NCBI GenBank assembly: GCA_027886185.1
Contig: WOAB01000864.1
Location: 4,092,001 to 4,156,000 of the forward strand
Reading direction: 5' to 3'
Length of the DNA: 64,000 nucleotides
DNA from: Rheum nobile
Taxonomy: Eukaryota > Streptophyta > Magnoliopsida > Caryophyllales > Polygonaceae
Positions 12,120 through 22,411 of the stretch are shown piece by piece (within the stretch, counting starts at the first letter, position 1; every line of letters starts with the position of its first letter). The notes below the pieces were generated by a model. That model had not been told where the DNA came from. It ran no database searches and was given only the letters and a program-made list of their open reading frames with translations. The position numbers and the translations under genes are program-made.

Positions 12120-12766
12120 TTAAGCTTCAATTGCCTTCTGTCTATCACGCTCTACCTGGTCCTGTAAAATCTCATGTGGAGACATAGGTAAGAGTGTGAT
12201 GCATTTTCCGTGGTAAGTAAACACATAAGTGTTTAAATAGCCATCGTGAAGAACGCGCCTGTCAAATTGCCATGGGCGCCCCAACAAAAGATGTGTCGCG
12301 TCCATGGTAATGACATCACATAGGACAGAGTCGATATATTGACCAATGGAAATAAAATAAGACATTGACGAGTGACAGTGTTACCAGAACTCGAGGAAAT
12401 CCATTGCAGTCCATATGGTTGTGGGTGAGGAGTGGTTGGCAGGTTGAAGTGATTGACCACCTTCTCATTAATGATGTTGCAACAGCTGCCTCCATCAATG
12501 ATGACGCTCAAGGTTGCAGTCTTGACCAAGCAACGCGTGTGGAAGAGATTCTCGCGTTGGTCCCCAACGGTGGCTTCCTTGACAGTGAGGAGGCGTCGCG
12601 TGACAAGGCTCAGAGTTGTGACTTCATGCAATGCTGTGGCTTCACAGGTGTAAGCCCCCTCGTCATCTTTGAACCCTTCATCGATGGTCTCAAGTGTGGT
12701 GTCTTCCTCCTCAAAAGATTCATAACCCGCGGAGATTGTGGAGAAGAGAACTTTCTTGTTGTTTGG
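12120..12766 (-). pseudogene. Element A protease segment with a frameshift
   Basis: After the gag zinc knuckle the frame encodes VIIDGGSCCNIIN, matching the active site of retrotransposon aspartic proteases (D-G-G-S variant). Near 12350-12400 the reading frame shifts: similarity continues in another frame (ISIGQYIDSVLCDV, then HLLLGRPWQFDRRV). That frame ends at a TAA (12120-12122) before reverse transcriptase. The protease would cleave the gag-pol polyprotein. The shift lies downstream of the active site. Confidence 0.85.
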
Positions 12767-14742
12767 GCAATTCCTCATGATATGCCATCTGCCTCCACAC
12801 TTGTAGCATTCGATATCACGCGTGCATTCCTGGGTTGGTGGTGTACCCTTTGGTGGTGTCGCGCGTGGAACACAGTTGGGTGTTGACGCGGTCTTTCCTT
12901 GTCTGTTGGGATTTGACGCGGTGGTGCCCGGGGGAGGACCGCGCACGTTAGTCGAAGGAATTTGACTAGTTTAAGAGTCATACCTTCTTTGCTCATAGGG
13001 TTGGTAGGGTCCTTGACGCTTTTGCACTATTTGATTGTGGATTTGCATTGCCGTGTGCGTGAGCGTGTTGAGGTCCTTGATGGGAAGGATCTCCAATTGG
13101 TCTCGGATGTTGGTGTTGAGACCACTCAAAAACTTCGTCCTCATCGTGGAGGGAGCCACGCTAATGGACGCCTTGTAGTACATATCCTCAAGTTGCGAGA
13201 AGAACTCAAGGGCGGTCTTCGAGCCTTGTTTTGCCATGGCAATGTCTAGGCGCATTTGGTTCTTGTAATCCTGGGGCACGTACTTGAGTGTCATCACAAA
13301 CTTGAGCTGGTGCCATTCGGTGACAGGCACCAAGTTCCTCCTTATGCGATCATCCACGAATCGATGCCACCAAACTCTCGCGGCGCCACGGAAGTGGACT
13401 GTGGCGGCGGCCACGTAGTCCTCTTCTGGGACTTGGCAATAGATCAACGTGTACTCTGTGGCCTGCAACCATTCAAGAAAAACTGCAGGGTTGTATTTAA
13501 CAAAAAAGAATTCAACTTTTACCTTTATGTCGTGGTGATTGAGCCTGGGAGCATTGTCTTGAGGCCTTTGTTGCAAACTCGGCGCTGGAATGTCCAGGGG
13601 GAATACGCGTGGCCTTGGGCCGGTGGAAAGTGGGCATGCCTTTGCTGTTGCCTTCGCGTGCCAAAATTGCCGCGTTTATTGCCAAGCGGGGCCTATTGCT
13701 CCATCTCTTGGGCGTGTCGGCTTTGGTAGTGTCCTTGTTGGGCCTTGTCGTGGCGAACATCATAAGGCATGTTATGCCTTCTCTCCATGTTATCGCGTCT
13801 GTGGAAGGACGCGTTAGCCATGTTTGCGCCTTGGTTGAGCCTAGATGGGGGGATCCAATCGGCTGGCCTGTCATGCAACTCCATAGGGTCGCCGAGTGGT
13901 AGATGGAAATTTCCGGGATTGATAATCCCTGAGTCCTCCATCTCTTCATCATCAAACTCCTCGAACTCGTCTTGGTGGAGAGGAGTGTGGGAGAAGTAGC
14001 CATCTGAGCCATAGTGAGGCGTCCGCGTACTTTGGTGGACCAGATGGTCCTCCACGTTGAATGTGACTGGGGTGGGAGCATGGCGACGTTGATGCGGCAC
14101 TGCGTCTTGGGCGCGATTGGATCATCACGGTCTGTCGTTGTCGCGTTCTGCTCGTCTGGCTTTGTCGGCTAGTGGTGTAGAGGCAATCTCGCATTGGCGC
14201 CTTGTTCCTCTGACTTCGTACCTGTCATTGAAATCATAAGGTTCAGAAAACTCACCATGGGAAACCTCTTCGCGGTCGGAGGCGGTTTCATGGCGGACTG
14301 GTGTTGCATGTGGTGCATAGCGGTCGCGATGCGAGACGTAGCCTTGGCGGCTTTCTATCACGTATTGGATCCATTGAAGACGCAGTTGCAAGTTGGAGGA
14401 TGAGGGCATCAATCCTTTTCCCTTGTCGACGCGTTGTTTGCTTGGCCCGGCTTCTGTTTGTCGCAGTGCGACTAGAGGATCCATGGGTATTAGCAAAGTT
14501 GGTGTTGGTTGTACCATCGCAGCTTGTTCCCTTGCTTGGAATTCGGCAAGTTGGCGCCGAAGGGCTTGGATCTCACGTTGTTCCTCCGAGAGCTCCAGAA
14601 TGGGTTCTGTTGGAGGATTTGCGAGTGGTACCACTTCATGTTGGGCGAGTTGTTGTTGTTGTGGGGGATGATTGTTGCCGTCTCCTTGAACATTCCCACC
14701 AGTGGGTGCCATAAGGCTACCTATAACAATATGTCCATCCAT
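12767..14742 (-). pseudogene. Element A gag with several stops and a frameshift
   Basis: The likely start is the ATG at 14742. The N-terminal part is rich in Gln, Arg and Glu. The capsid-like core is at 13576-13000 (VFLEWLQATEY, AARVWWHRF, ALEFFSQLEDMYY), and a zinc knuckle CYKCGGRWHIMRNC lies at 12808-12767, fitting CX2CX4HX4C. Gag forms the particle and binds the element RNA. Lesions seen: two adjacent TGA codons (14122-14127), a TAG (13693-13695), a frameshift near 13580-13610 and a TAA (12971-12973). Confidence 0.88.
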
Positions 14743-15540
14743 CGCGAGTAAAAATGCACAAGAGACAATATAAAACCAATGAACAAGTAAGCACTCAAAA
14801 AGTAGAAAGTGTTCACGTAGGATAGCGCGTTCTTTTGGCCTTGAGGGCGGCTAGTAGGCAAGCAAAGCAAGTGTGATATGCAAGCACAAAAGCAACGAAA
14901 CCAAAAGAAAGAAGTCTTAACCTTTTGCGTAAAGAACGCGTACACACAAGACACACTTACACGCGTGACACTAGATGGTGGAGAGGTAAAGAAGATGAGC
15001 CTAGCCGTTGAGGGGAGAAGGTTGCCTTATTTTGGCTTTACTTCTCTTGTTTCTGAAAGTCGCGTTCTTTTTTTTTTTTGATATGCGACTTGTTTTTTGT
15101 TTTTTTTTTTGAATTTGAAATTCAAATCCGAGATCTTAGTCTTAAATGAAGATCGAATAAGAATTAAATAAAATAAAAATAAACGGCTAAGTAACTTAAG
15201 GAAAGAAATCGCTAGATTTACGCGATAGGAGAGAGAAAGTGTCATGCAGATTTATGACGATCACACAAGCAAATATTGCAAGATATGAATGCGAGATTCA
15301 CGCGATCAATTAAGGCAATTTTTGAATTAATTACGCAGATTTCATGCAAACAAATCACACAATTTTCGCTAGGTGATCAAACAATTATCGGCCAAGAGAT
15401 TCTCTTATAGACACCGATGGGACAAGCATGTGTATGAGGGAGAAAAAATTTCAGTGATTATGGCGGAAGCAAGGATGATGGGTGAGTAAAAAAATTCCGT
15501 GAACAATTGAGAACTTGATAAGCGACTTACAAGATCAAAG
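14743..15540 (-). other. Element A untranslated leader
   Basis: This is the non-coding stretch between primer site and gag start, with A/T homopolymer runs near 15067-15110. No protein similarity is seen, as expected for a retrotransposon leader. Confidence 0.7.
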
Positions 15541-15552
15541 GCTCTGATGCCA
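15541..15552 (-). promoter_or_regulatory. Element A primer binding site
   Basis: On the minus strand TGGCATCAGAGC lies 2 nt after the 5' LTR. It differs by one base from TGGTATCAGAGC, the complement of the initiator Met tRNA 3' end. Confidence 0.85.
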
Positions 15553-15554
15553 GT

Positions 15555-16300
15555 TGATGCGTTCCTACTAGTGGTGAAGGATCTCTGATCTTGTTTGGGA
15601 AGCCGTGCGGGGGTGGAATGATGGAACGCGGTGTCTGGAGGTTGGCGCGTGAGGGAGAACGACTCGAAAGAGATCGAGCACTTGGCCGTAGCGTCGACAG
15701 CGGAGGATATGGACTCGAGAGATCGAGTGATTGTCGTAGCGTCGACAACGGAGGGGATAGACTCGAAAGATCGAGTGGTGGCCGTAGCGTCGGCGGCGGA
15801 GTGAAAGAGATGAGAAGTCAGACTTTGGAGGTGACGCAGATCTAAGAGAATGGAGGCAAATGGCTCTCGACAAGTAATCTTAGATTAAAATTATGCGTAA
15901 CCTAGTAAAGAAGGTCGAGATGACCTTTTTTAGTACATAGCGGGACTCGGATGGGCCGAGTCTCGCGAAATGGGCCAGCCCATGCGACACGCATGGAACA
16001 CACGCCCCAAAATAAAACTAAAATAATTAATGTCTCAAAAGATTACATTCAGTTCAAAAAGAATGCGTTCATTGGATGGTTGAGAGAAGACAGACAGAGA
16101 ACGCGCTCTTTGGGCTTGGTTGAAGACGCTTCAAAGAGAACGCGGTCTCTTGGGTGCCTTGGCTGGCGACGATGCGAGCAACCAAGGATTGCGTCGCGTT
16201 GTCGATAGCTTTGGTGCGTGATCTTGTGATTGGCCCCTCTGAGCGAATGTTCATAGCCTCTTCTTCCTCTGTGGCATTCATGGTGGGCAGGGGCGCATCA
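15555..16300 (-). repeat. Element A 5' LTR (right copy), TATA box mutated
   Basis: Same length (746 bp) and layout as the left copy, including the three 48-bp units. The TATA position reads ACTAAAAAAG (15934-15925) instead of ACTATAAAAG, so the promoter that would drive the genomic transcript is damaged here. Scattered substitutions separate the two LTRs. Confidence 0.9.
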
Positions 16301-16398
16301 TATACGTTTGAGGTATTATCGGGCCTTAGAGTATTTTTTATGGGCACTGGCATTTAATTCTAGCTTGAGTCCGCGAGGGAGACCGTGACCCGAGGTCA

Positions 16399-16920
16399 CA
16401 GACGCGATCGCGGCATTTCCGCGACCGCGGAAACCTGTTCGTCGTCTTCTTCCAGAAGCTCGCGCGTGTCGCCGGTTCGGATGCCGCCATTACGCCGGAG
16501 GGAGGCTAATCGCTCTGTCTTCTCAGCATTGGGCTTCCTTTGCTCTATAAAAGGGAGGTGGAGGCCATGGAAATCTTCATCCATAGCTCCCAATCTCGCT
16601 CTTTTTCTCTCGTTCGTGCCCTCGCCGGAATTCGTGCTCGTCGGAGTTTTCGCTGGAGTTCTTCGTGGTCGTCAGTGGTGCTTTGGAAGCTTGGAGTGGT
16701 GGTGAGTCTCGTTCAAAGCCAGGGAGGTCGTCGTCTTCATCGTAATCGGTGAGCCTCGAACCGATTTAGGGTCACGACAGGGGGAGATCCGCGACCGCGG
16801 CTATAAACACCACGACCGCGGCTCTGCCCAGAAATCCGTGACCGCGGAAATCCAAACCGCGACCGCGGCATGCTTTAGCAAGCGCGATCGTGGCTTGGAG
16901 GAGCCCGGTCACGACTTTGA
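16399..16920 (+). promoter_or_regulatory. Element B LTR1 promoter region: TATA box in a cluster of CGCGACCGCGG motifs
   Basis: A TATA box (CTATAAAAGG, 16545-16554) lies about 670 bp into the LTR once A is removed. Around it are seven copies of a CCGCGACCGCGG-like word: two upstream (about 16400-16433) and five downstream (about 16788-16895). The first ATG after the TATA box (16567) opens a short frame of no known family. Confidence 0.6.
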
Positions 16921-18278
16921 CCCTCGTTTCCTTTTGATTCTTTCGTTCGTATATTTTATCCGTTCATATCGAATCTAACTTAGGGTTCCGTCGCGGTTCG
17001 TCGTCGTCGTAGGAATCCGTAACCAGATTCCAGTTCCCAGATACCCGGAACCCGACAACTACGTTCGTCTCAATTAAGGCAAGTGGCGGTTCGCTCTTGC
17101 TTATCATTCCATATTTTCTTTAGTTATCAATTATTTTTGATTGTTAATTAAATTGGAATGAAGTGTTGTTTTCGTTTAGGAACAGATTTAATAAAATGAT
17201 GTGATTAAAATATGATATTATAATAGGTTGTATGTATTGCTAAAACAACGCTATTATACCTGTTATTACTGTAATAAATTTTGGTGTGGATTTAAATGTA
17301 ACTTAAATGCTAGATTAGCACGAGTATTCGTAGGAACGCTAATGCCTTATGAGGATTAGTAGTTTCTTTATAACTTGGTATTAGTCGGAATAATTTTCTA
17401 ATACTTTTAAAGGTCATGACCATTGCTTCTTATCCACCCGTTAAGGATAAGAGGTGTTTAAGCACCTTGCTAGTGCCATTGGGTTGGGCGTAATGTCACC
17501 CTGTGTTATTCTCGTAGTCACTCGAGATTGTATTAAAAGCTTAACGTGAATATACGTTTTGTAATTAAATAAGATAAGTGCGGTTATGCACATAATTAAT
17601 ATACCCTCGGGCGAGGAGTACAACGTGGAAACCGCCCAGACTCTTGTTAGAGTAAGTCTTCTTTCCAATCTGGATTCGCATTATGCGGTAAGGTTGGTCG
17701 TGGACCCAAATAACTAAGGTCATTTTTAAACTTGTGAGTAAACTTAACGTTCCCAAACATTTGTCATACGTTTCCCATAAGACTCAATTCCTTTGGAGTC
17801 ATCTTTTCAGTGCATGTCTAAACTTTAATCATTCCGTAAAAGTTCTGGGTTATGTATCGTTCCTTCGGTTGTTATTCGAGGGCAATGATAGTAAATGGTT
17901 ACGATCACTAGAACCATTCTGTTTTCACCCTTGCATAGTCTTTCATTAGACTAACCAACCGGGTTTTACTCCTTGCATGGTTGGCTGGTGTCATCCGTCC
18001 TATACGGCACATCAGTGGTTGGTCCCCGAAGTCTTGAAGTAACCAATTGAAGAGAGGCTTGTAGTTGAATATTTAAGCGTTAGTGTTTTAAGGTTGTTGA
18101 GTATTAATTTAATATATTCTTATAACCAAGTCTTGTAATAGGGTTTATTATAAAAGTCTTTCACTGTAAATTCACTCTGTTGTAAAATCGTCGTTCTCAT
18201 TTTATGAGAAGTCTGTTAATAAAAGGTTGAGTTTTATTTAAATATGTCTTCCGCCATAAGTCGTGGGTGTTACAATTA

Positions 18279-18290
18279 TGGTATCAGAGC
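18279..18290 (+). promoter_or_regulatory. Element B primer binding site
   Basis: TGGTATCAGAGC lies 4 nt after LTR1. It is the exact complement of the plant initiator Met tRNA 3' end. Confidence 0.9.
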
Positions 18291-18975
18291 AATGGTTTTA
18301 AAAAAATTGGCCTACTGTTAGGTTTGAGAATTTTCGAAATTTAATTTTGAAACTATTTTCAACCTATTTTCCATTAAAAAGGAAATTCGAGAGTTTAAAA
18401 GTTAAATTTAAAAGTTTTATTATTTCTTGGAATTTAATTTAAAATAATGGTATAGCTATTTGAACTTCAAAAGTTAATTATAGTTGATTTATAAATGGTG
18501 TGTTATAAGCAATTAAATTTTAAGTTTATGATTATAACTTTAAAAGTGCGATTTTGGTCTTAGTAAGAGTTTTGTGATAATCGTATCACTAGTTTGAGAA
18601 ACTAACTTTATAAATAATTATTTTTATTAAGTTAAGTATATAAGGTTTAAAAGTATAAAGTTTGAAAGTATAAGGTTTAATAATAAGTGGTTTTCAAACT
18701 TCTGCAAGCTTCGAGTTGTTACTTATTCCTTAGATCCATTCTTAGGGATAGTGTCTCTCCTTAGGATTAATGTCATTTAAAAGTTGACATTTCTCCTAGT
18801 GTATCCATTCTCAAGTAAAGGGAAGAAGATCGTTTATGCGGTTAATGGTGGAGGGTCAGTCAGACTGGTATAAAGTTTATAGTTTGGACCCTTATAAATC
18901 GTATCATAACATAAAAAATTAAGTGTCATATCCAAGTCGGAAAAGTTCTAATCTGACGTCATGCTTCATCAACAG

Positions 18976-20304
18976 ATGGTGAACACAAGAAACACAATCC
19001 GTGTCGGAGTTGAGCCGAGTAACAACCCAAGGCTGAATCTGAGGAACGCCGTTAATCAAGGGGACGAGACTGAGTCTATCTCTCAAAATAACCCTGAAGG
19101 CAATGACCAAGTTCAGGCTAATCCCCGGGTGGTATTCGACGCTACGGCCATAGAGGCCATTCGTGGGATCATCATGCAAGCGGTCACTGATATAATGCAG
19201 CCAATTGCACCACAGGCACAAGGTGTGTCGGTTCCTCAAGTTATTCCTGAATTTGAGGAGCCAGTGGATCTGGTACCTCAGGTCGACACCGTCAGGAACA
19301 GAGAGAATTACGGTCGAGCCTTGAAGGTCGTGAGCTCAATGAGGCCTGACACTTATGACGGTATCGGAGAACCAGTCAGAGTGGCGTATTGGTTCTCGCA
19401 CATGGAACGATTGTTCAGGAACGTGGATTGCACTGAGGCTGAGAAAGTGAACATCGCCTCCCTTCAACTTAAGGATGTGGCTAGCGAATGGTGGGAGAGC
19501 ACTGGTTTAGCTAACCATCCCGGGTTGAACTGGGGTATGTTCAAAACAAAGATGACTGACCGTTTCTTTTCCCGTGCTATGAGGGAGGAAAAGGATAAGG
19601 AGTTCCTTTATCCTAAGACCGAGGGGTTGAAGGTGACTGAGCTTGCAGCTAAGTTCAATCACTTGTTGCAATATGCTGGGCCGAAAGTGTCGAGTGAAGA
19701 ACAAAAGATCTGGTACTTCCATGGATGGATGAATCCAGAAATCAAACCTCTGATGGTGCATCACGGTTGTTCTACGTTAGAGCAATATGTGGATGCGGCC
19801 TACAAAATAGAGGCCACACTGGAAGAGTCCGCCCGAAAGCGGGAGAAACAGAATAAAGGAAGGGGTGGGCAACGGGATCGCCAGGTTGGTACATTCAAGC
19901 GACCGGCATCGCCCCCCAAGTTTGAGAAGTCTGGTCGCGCTAAGACCGAGATAACTCAGTCTAACTCCGCCAAAGGCTCAGGTTGGAGTAGCGGAGTGAT
20001 TCAATGCCACAACTGTGGTGAGGCTGAGCATAAAAGTCTTAATTGCCAAAAGGAGAAGCGGGTATGTTATAACTGTGGGAAAGAGGGCCACATGAAAACA
20101 TAATGCATGCAGAGGGGCCAAGGACCAACGCAGTCATATCAAGCCTCAAATGTTGGCAATGGGCGGAACCCAAAGCCAGAGGTGTCCGCTCCTGAGCAAT
20201 CTGTTGCTCGTAATAAAGGCAAGGCACTTATGGAGTCTTCGGGTCAGGAGCAACGACTCTTTGTGATTCGTCACTCCAATGAGAATGACACCCTGAACGA
20301 GTAG
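18976..20304 (+). pseudogene. Element B gag with one stop inside the second zinc knuckle
   Basis: The start at 18976 (MVNTRNT) is chosen because plant chromovirus gag proteins often begin this way; an in-frame ATG also occurs at 18961. The frame encodes a Ty3/gypsy gag: capsid-like region with YWFSHMERLF and ASEWWES, a basic stretch, then zinc knuckles. The first is CHNCGEAEHKSLNC. The second starts CYNCGKEGHMKT and is cut by TAA (20101-20103) one residue before its last Cys; the same frame then continues to 20304. Gag would package RNA into particles. No protease or polymerase follows. Apart from that one stop, the frame of about 440 codons is open. Confidence 0.9.
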
Positions 20305-21984
20305 TTGTATTTTTGTTGAGCCTCTTTAAGAATAAGGAGCGACGAATGTGTCGATAGTCTCCATAGTTTAGTAATCTGTATGTTTGACTTTCTATCAATT
20401 GTTTTAATGTAATGTTTCGAATAATAAAGAAGTGTTTCCTTGTTCTGGAAATTACTAGATTCGTTACTATTGCAAGTTGTTCGTTCATACGAGAATCCTT
20501 GAGTACCAAAGGTAGTTCATGTCATGTGTTGATAAAGACTGTTTGGACTTATAAAGGACAATGTTGGGTTGGGACATGCGTGGTTGTTCCCTATCTTGTT
20601 AGTACCAATTTCGAGGTCGAAACTATTCATAAGAACCCCTCTATTTTTTTTCTGAATTAATGTCAGGTTGAGCATTGTCTCGAGAGGATAATGCTGTAAG
20701 GATTCCTTGCTAGAAGGATTTGGTATGTGTAGTAATGCTTTGTGGAGTTTGAGGCTATTCCTCATGTGTATACTCTGAGCATTAGATGGGGTGAGTTGTT
20801 TGAATTATATATTTAAGTGAATTAATGTATAAGAGAGATATTTCATAAGGAGTCGTTTTCTCTAAGATGATCGTACTCTAATACGATCTTGAGTAAAACT
20901 TTGGAACCCAAGAGTTATGTTTATGAGATCTATAAATGCGTGTGTCCACTATGGGATGAGTGTTAAAAGCTTTTTGGGAAAGTTAAGTGTGCGAAATCAT
21001 AAGTACTATATTGGGAAGACCTATTTGAGGTTTCATTATGAGGTATTTTCTTTAAGGAAACGAGATAATGAGATGATGATATGAGAAGTGTTGAGGTGAT
21101 TAAGTCTTGGATAAATAGTGAATATCAGTAAAGCAAAAGGGTGCTTAATTTGGGATAATAAGTCGTGTGAGGACAACTGGTTGTTTAAAGATTTAGGGGT
21201 GAATAACAAACTCAACCGGTAAAAGTTTGTTATGATTTTTAAAGATCAATAGTGTGGCAAAAAGTAAGTATGTGGATGTTGTCAACTGGACTAGAGGAAA
21301 AAGTGATCTACGTCGATTAAGGTGATCGTATGACACGTTTGGGTAAAACGAGGTTATAATCTTGTAAAATGGATTATTAAATCATGTTGAGATAAACCGA
21401 CGTAGGATGCGGTGTGATTAATTGTGGGAAAATTTAGGGATCATATGCATAAAGATTTCGAGTTACGGTGTAGCACAAGGGCCGAATTTAATTAAGGTAA
21501 CCAAGGAAATAGGTGAGATGTGCATGTAAGGAGTAAGGCCTATATGACAAGTGGAGGTACTAAGTTGAGGTATAAGTGAGTTCTATGTATGTAGCAAGTG
21601 GAATCATGATCGAATAAATAGTTCGACTTGGGTGATATAGGTTACGAAGATCAAATTTTTCTAAAGGATATCAACTTAAGGAAGATAAGGTATGTACCTT
21701 GAGAGTGGTTTATAAAGAGAAAAGTTAAAAGAGAAATGTGTGTTCTCATTCGTAAGGTATAGCAAGTCTATGGCGATGATTTTGGAGATTATTATCCTAA
21801 GATAATTAAGACCTTGTGGATAAAGTCACGAGTTACTACAGGTGTAGAACATGGAGATAGGATATGCGAGATAATGATATGATTAAGGATACTAAGTTCA
21901 GGTAGTGAGGTTAATGGTGAAAGCGGTCCCTCTACCTTAGTAACGTTAGTTTTGGGGTCGAAACTATTTTTAAGGGGGTAGTAA
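20305..21984 (+). other. Element B internal DNA without pol
   Basis: No protease, reverse transcriptase, RNase H or integrase motif is visible and stops occur in all frames. Near 20595-20630 and 21940-21984 there are sequences like the end of chromovirus pol (TTTCGAGGTCGAAAC; TTTGGGGTCGAAAC). The second runs into the polypurine tract TAAGGGGGTAGTAA before LTR2. Most of pol was probably lost or replaced. Confidence 0.7.
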
Positions 21985-22411
21985 TGTAATAACCCTCATG
22001 ATACCATAGGGGTAATATGGTAAAATGTATGATTGGTGAAAGCAAGTTATAAAATTCCCTTAAGTTATGAAAGGTCTAAATTATGGTTAACCTTACGTTA
22101 ACTGTAATTGGAACCAACTTATAAATTTTAACTTAGAAATGCTTGAACCAATTTACAAGTGTTAAATGGGTTAGGCATGGTTAAACTTATAAGGTTGGGT
22201 AACTTATAATAAGGTCGCTTCTCTGAGCTGTTATCGGCCAAGTTTCGGGGTCGAAACTTCTTTTAACGGGGTAGTAATGTAATAACCCTCAATTCAGTAA
22301 GGGTATTTGGGTAATTTTCCCAACCCTCGTTCTGTAAGCGAGACGCGTTTGGCATTTTCGGAATTTCTGTAACTCCTATAATCTCTGTAATAATCATTTA
22401 GACGTTATTAT

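Larger units (their letters stand above)
8471..16300 (-). mobile_element. Element A: Ty3/gypsy retrotransposon with defective gag-pol, TSD TATAC
   Basis: Both LTRs are 746 bp (8471-9216 and 15555-16300), beginning TGATGCG and ending GCATCA on the plus strand. TATAC flanks the element (8466-8470 and 16301-16305). On the minus strand the order is LTR, primer site, gag, protease, reverse transcriptase, RNase H, integrase, purine tract, LTR, the Ty3/gypsy order. The primer site is TGGCATCAGAGC (15541-15552), one base from the tRNA-iMet type. No chromodomain is visible after the integrase. Several stops and frameshifts disable it. The LTRs differ at scattered positions, so the insertion is not very recent. 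Confidence 0.95.
8040..18274 (+). repeat. Element B LTR1 (interrupted by element A)
   Basis: The LTR lies at 8040-8470 and 16301-18274, split by A. Compared with LTR2 it lacks about 110 bp just before its 3' end: after TATGTCTTCCGC it jumps almost directly to CATAAGTCG. That gap accounts for the length difference between the LTRs. The deletion spares the terminal GGGTGTTACA. Confidence 0.9.

Noticed and set aside
16385..16752. Overlapping 65-106-codon frames downstream of the B LTR promoter
   Set aside because: They overlap the CG-rich motif cluster, match no family, and differ between LTR1 and LTR2 through small changes.
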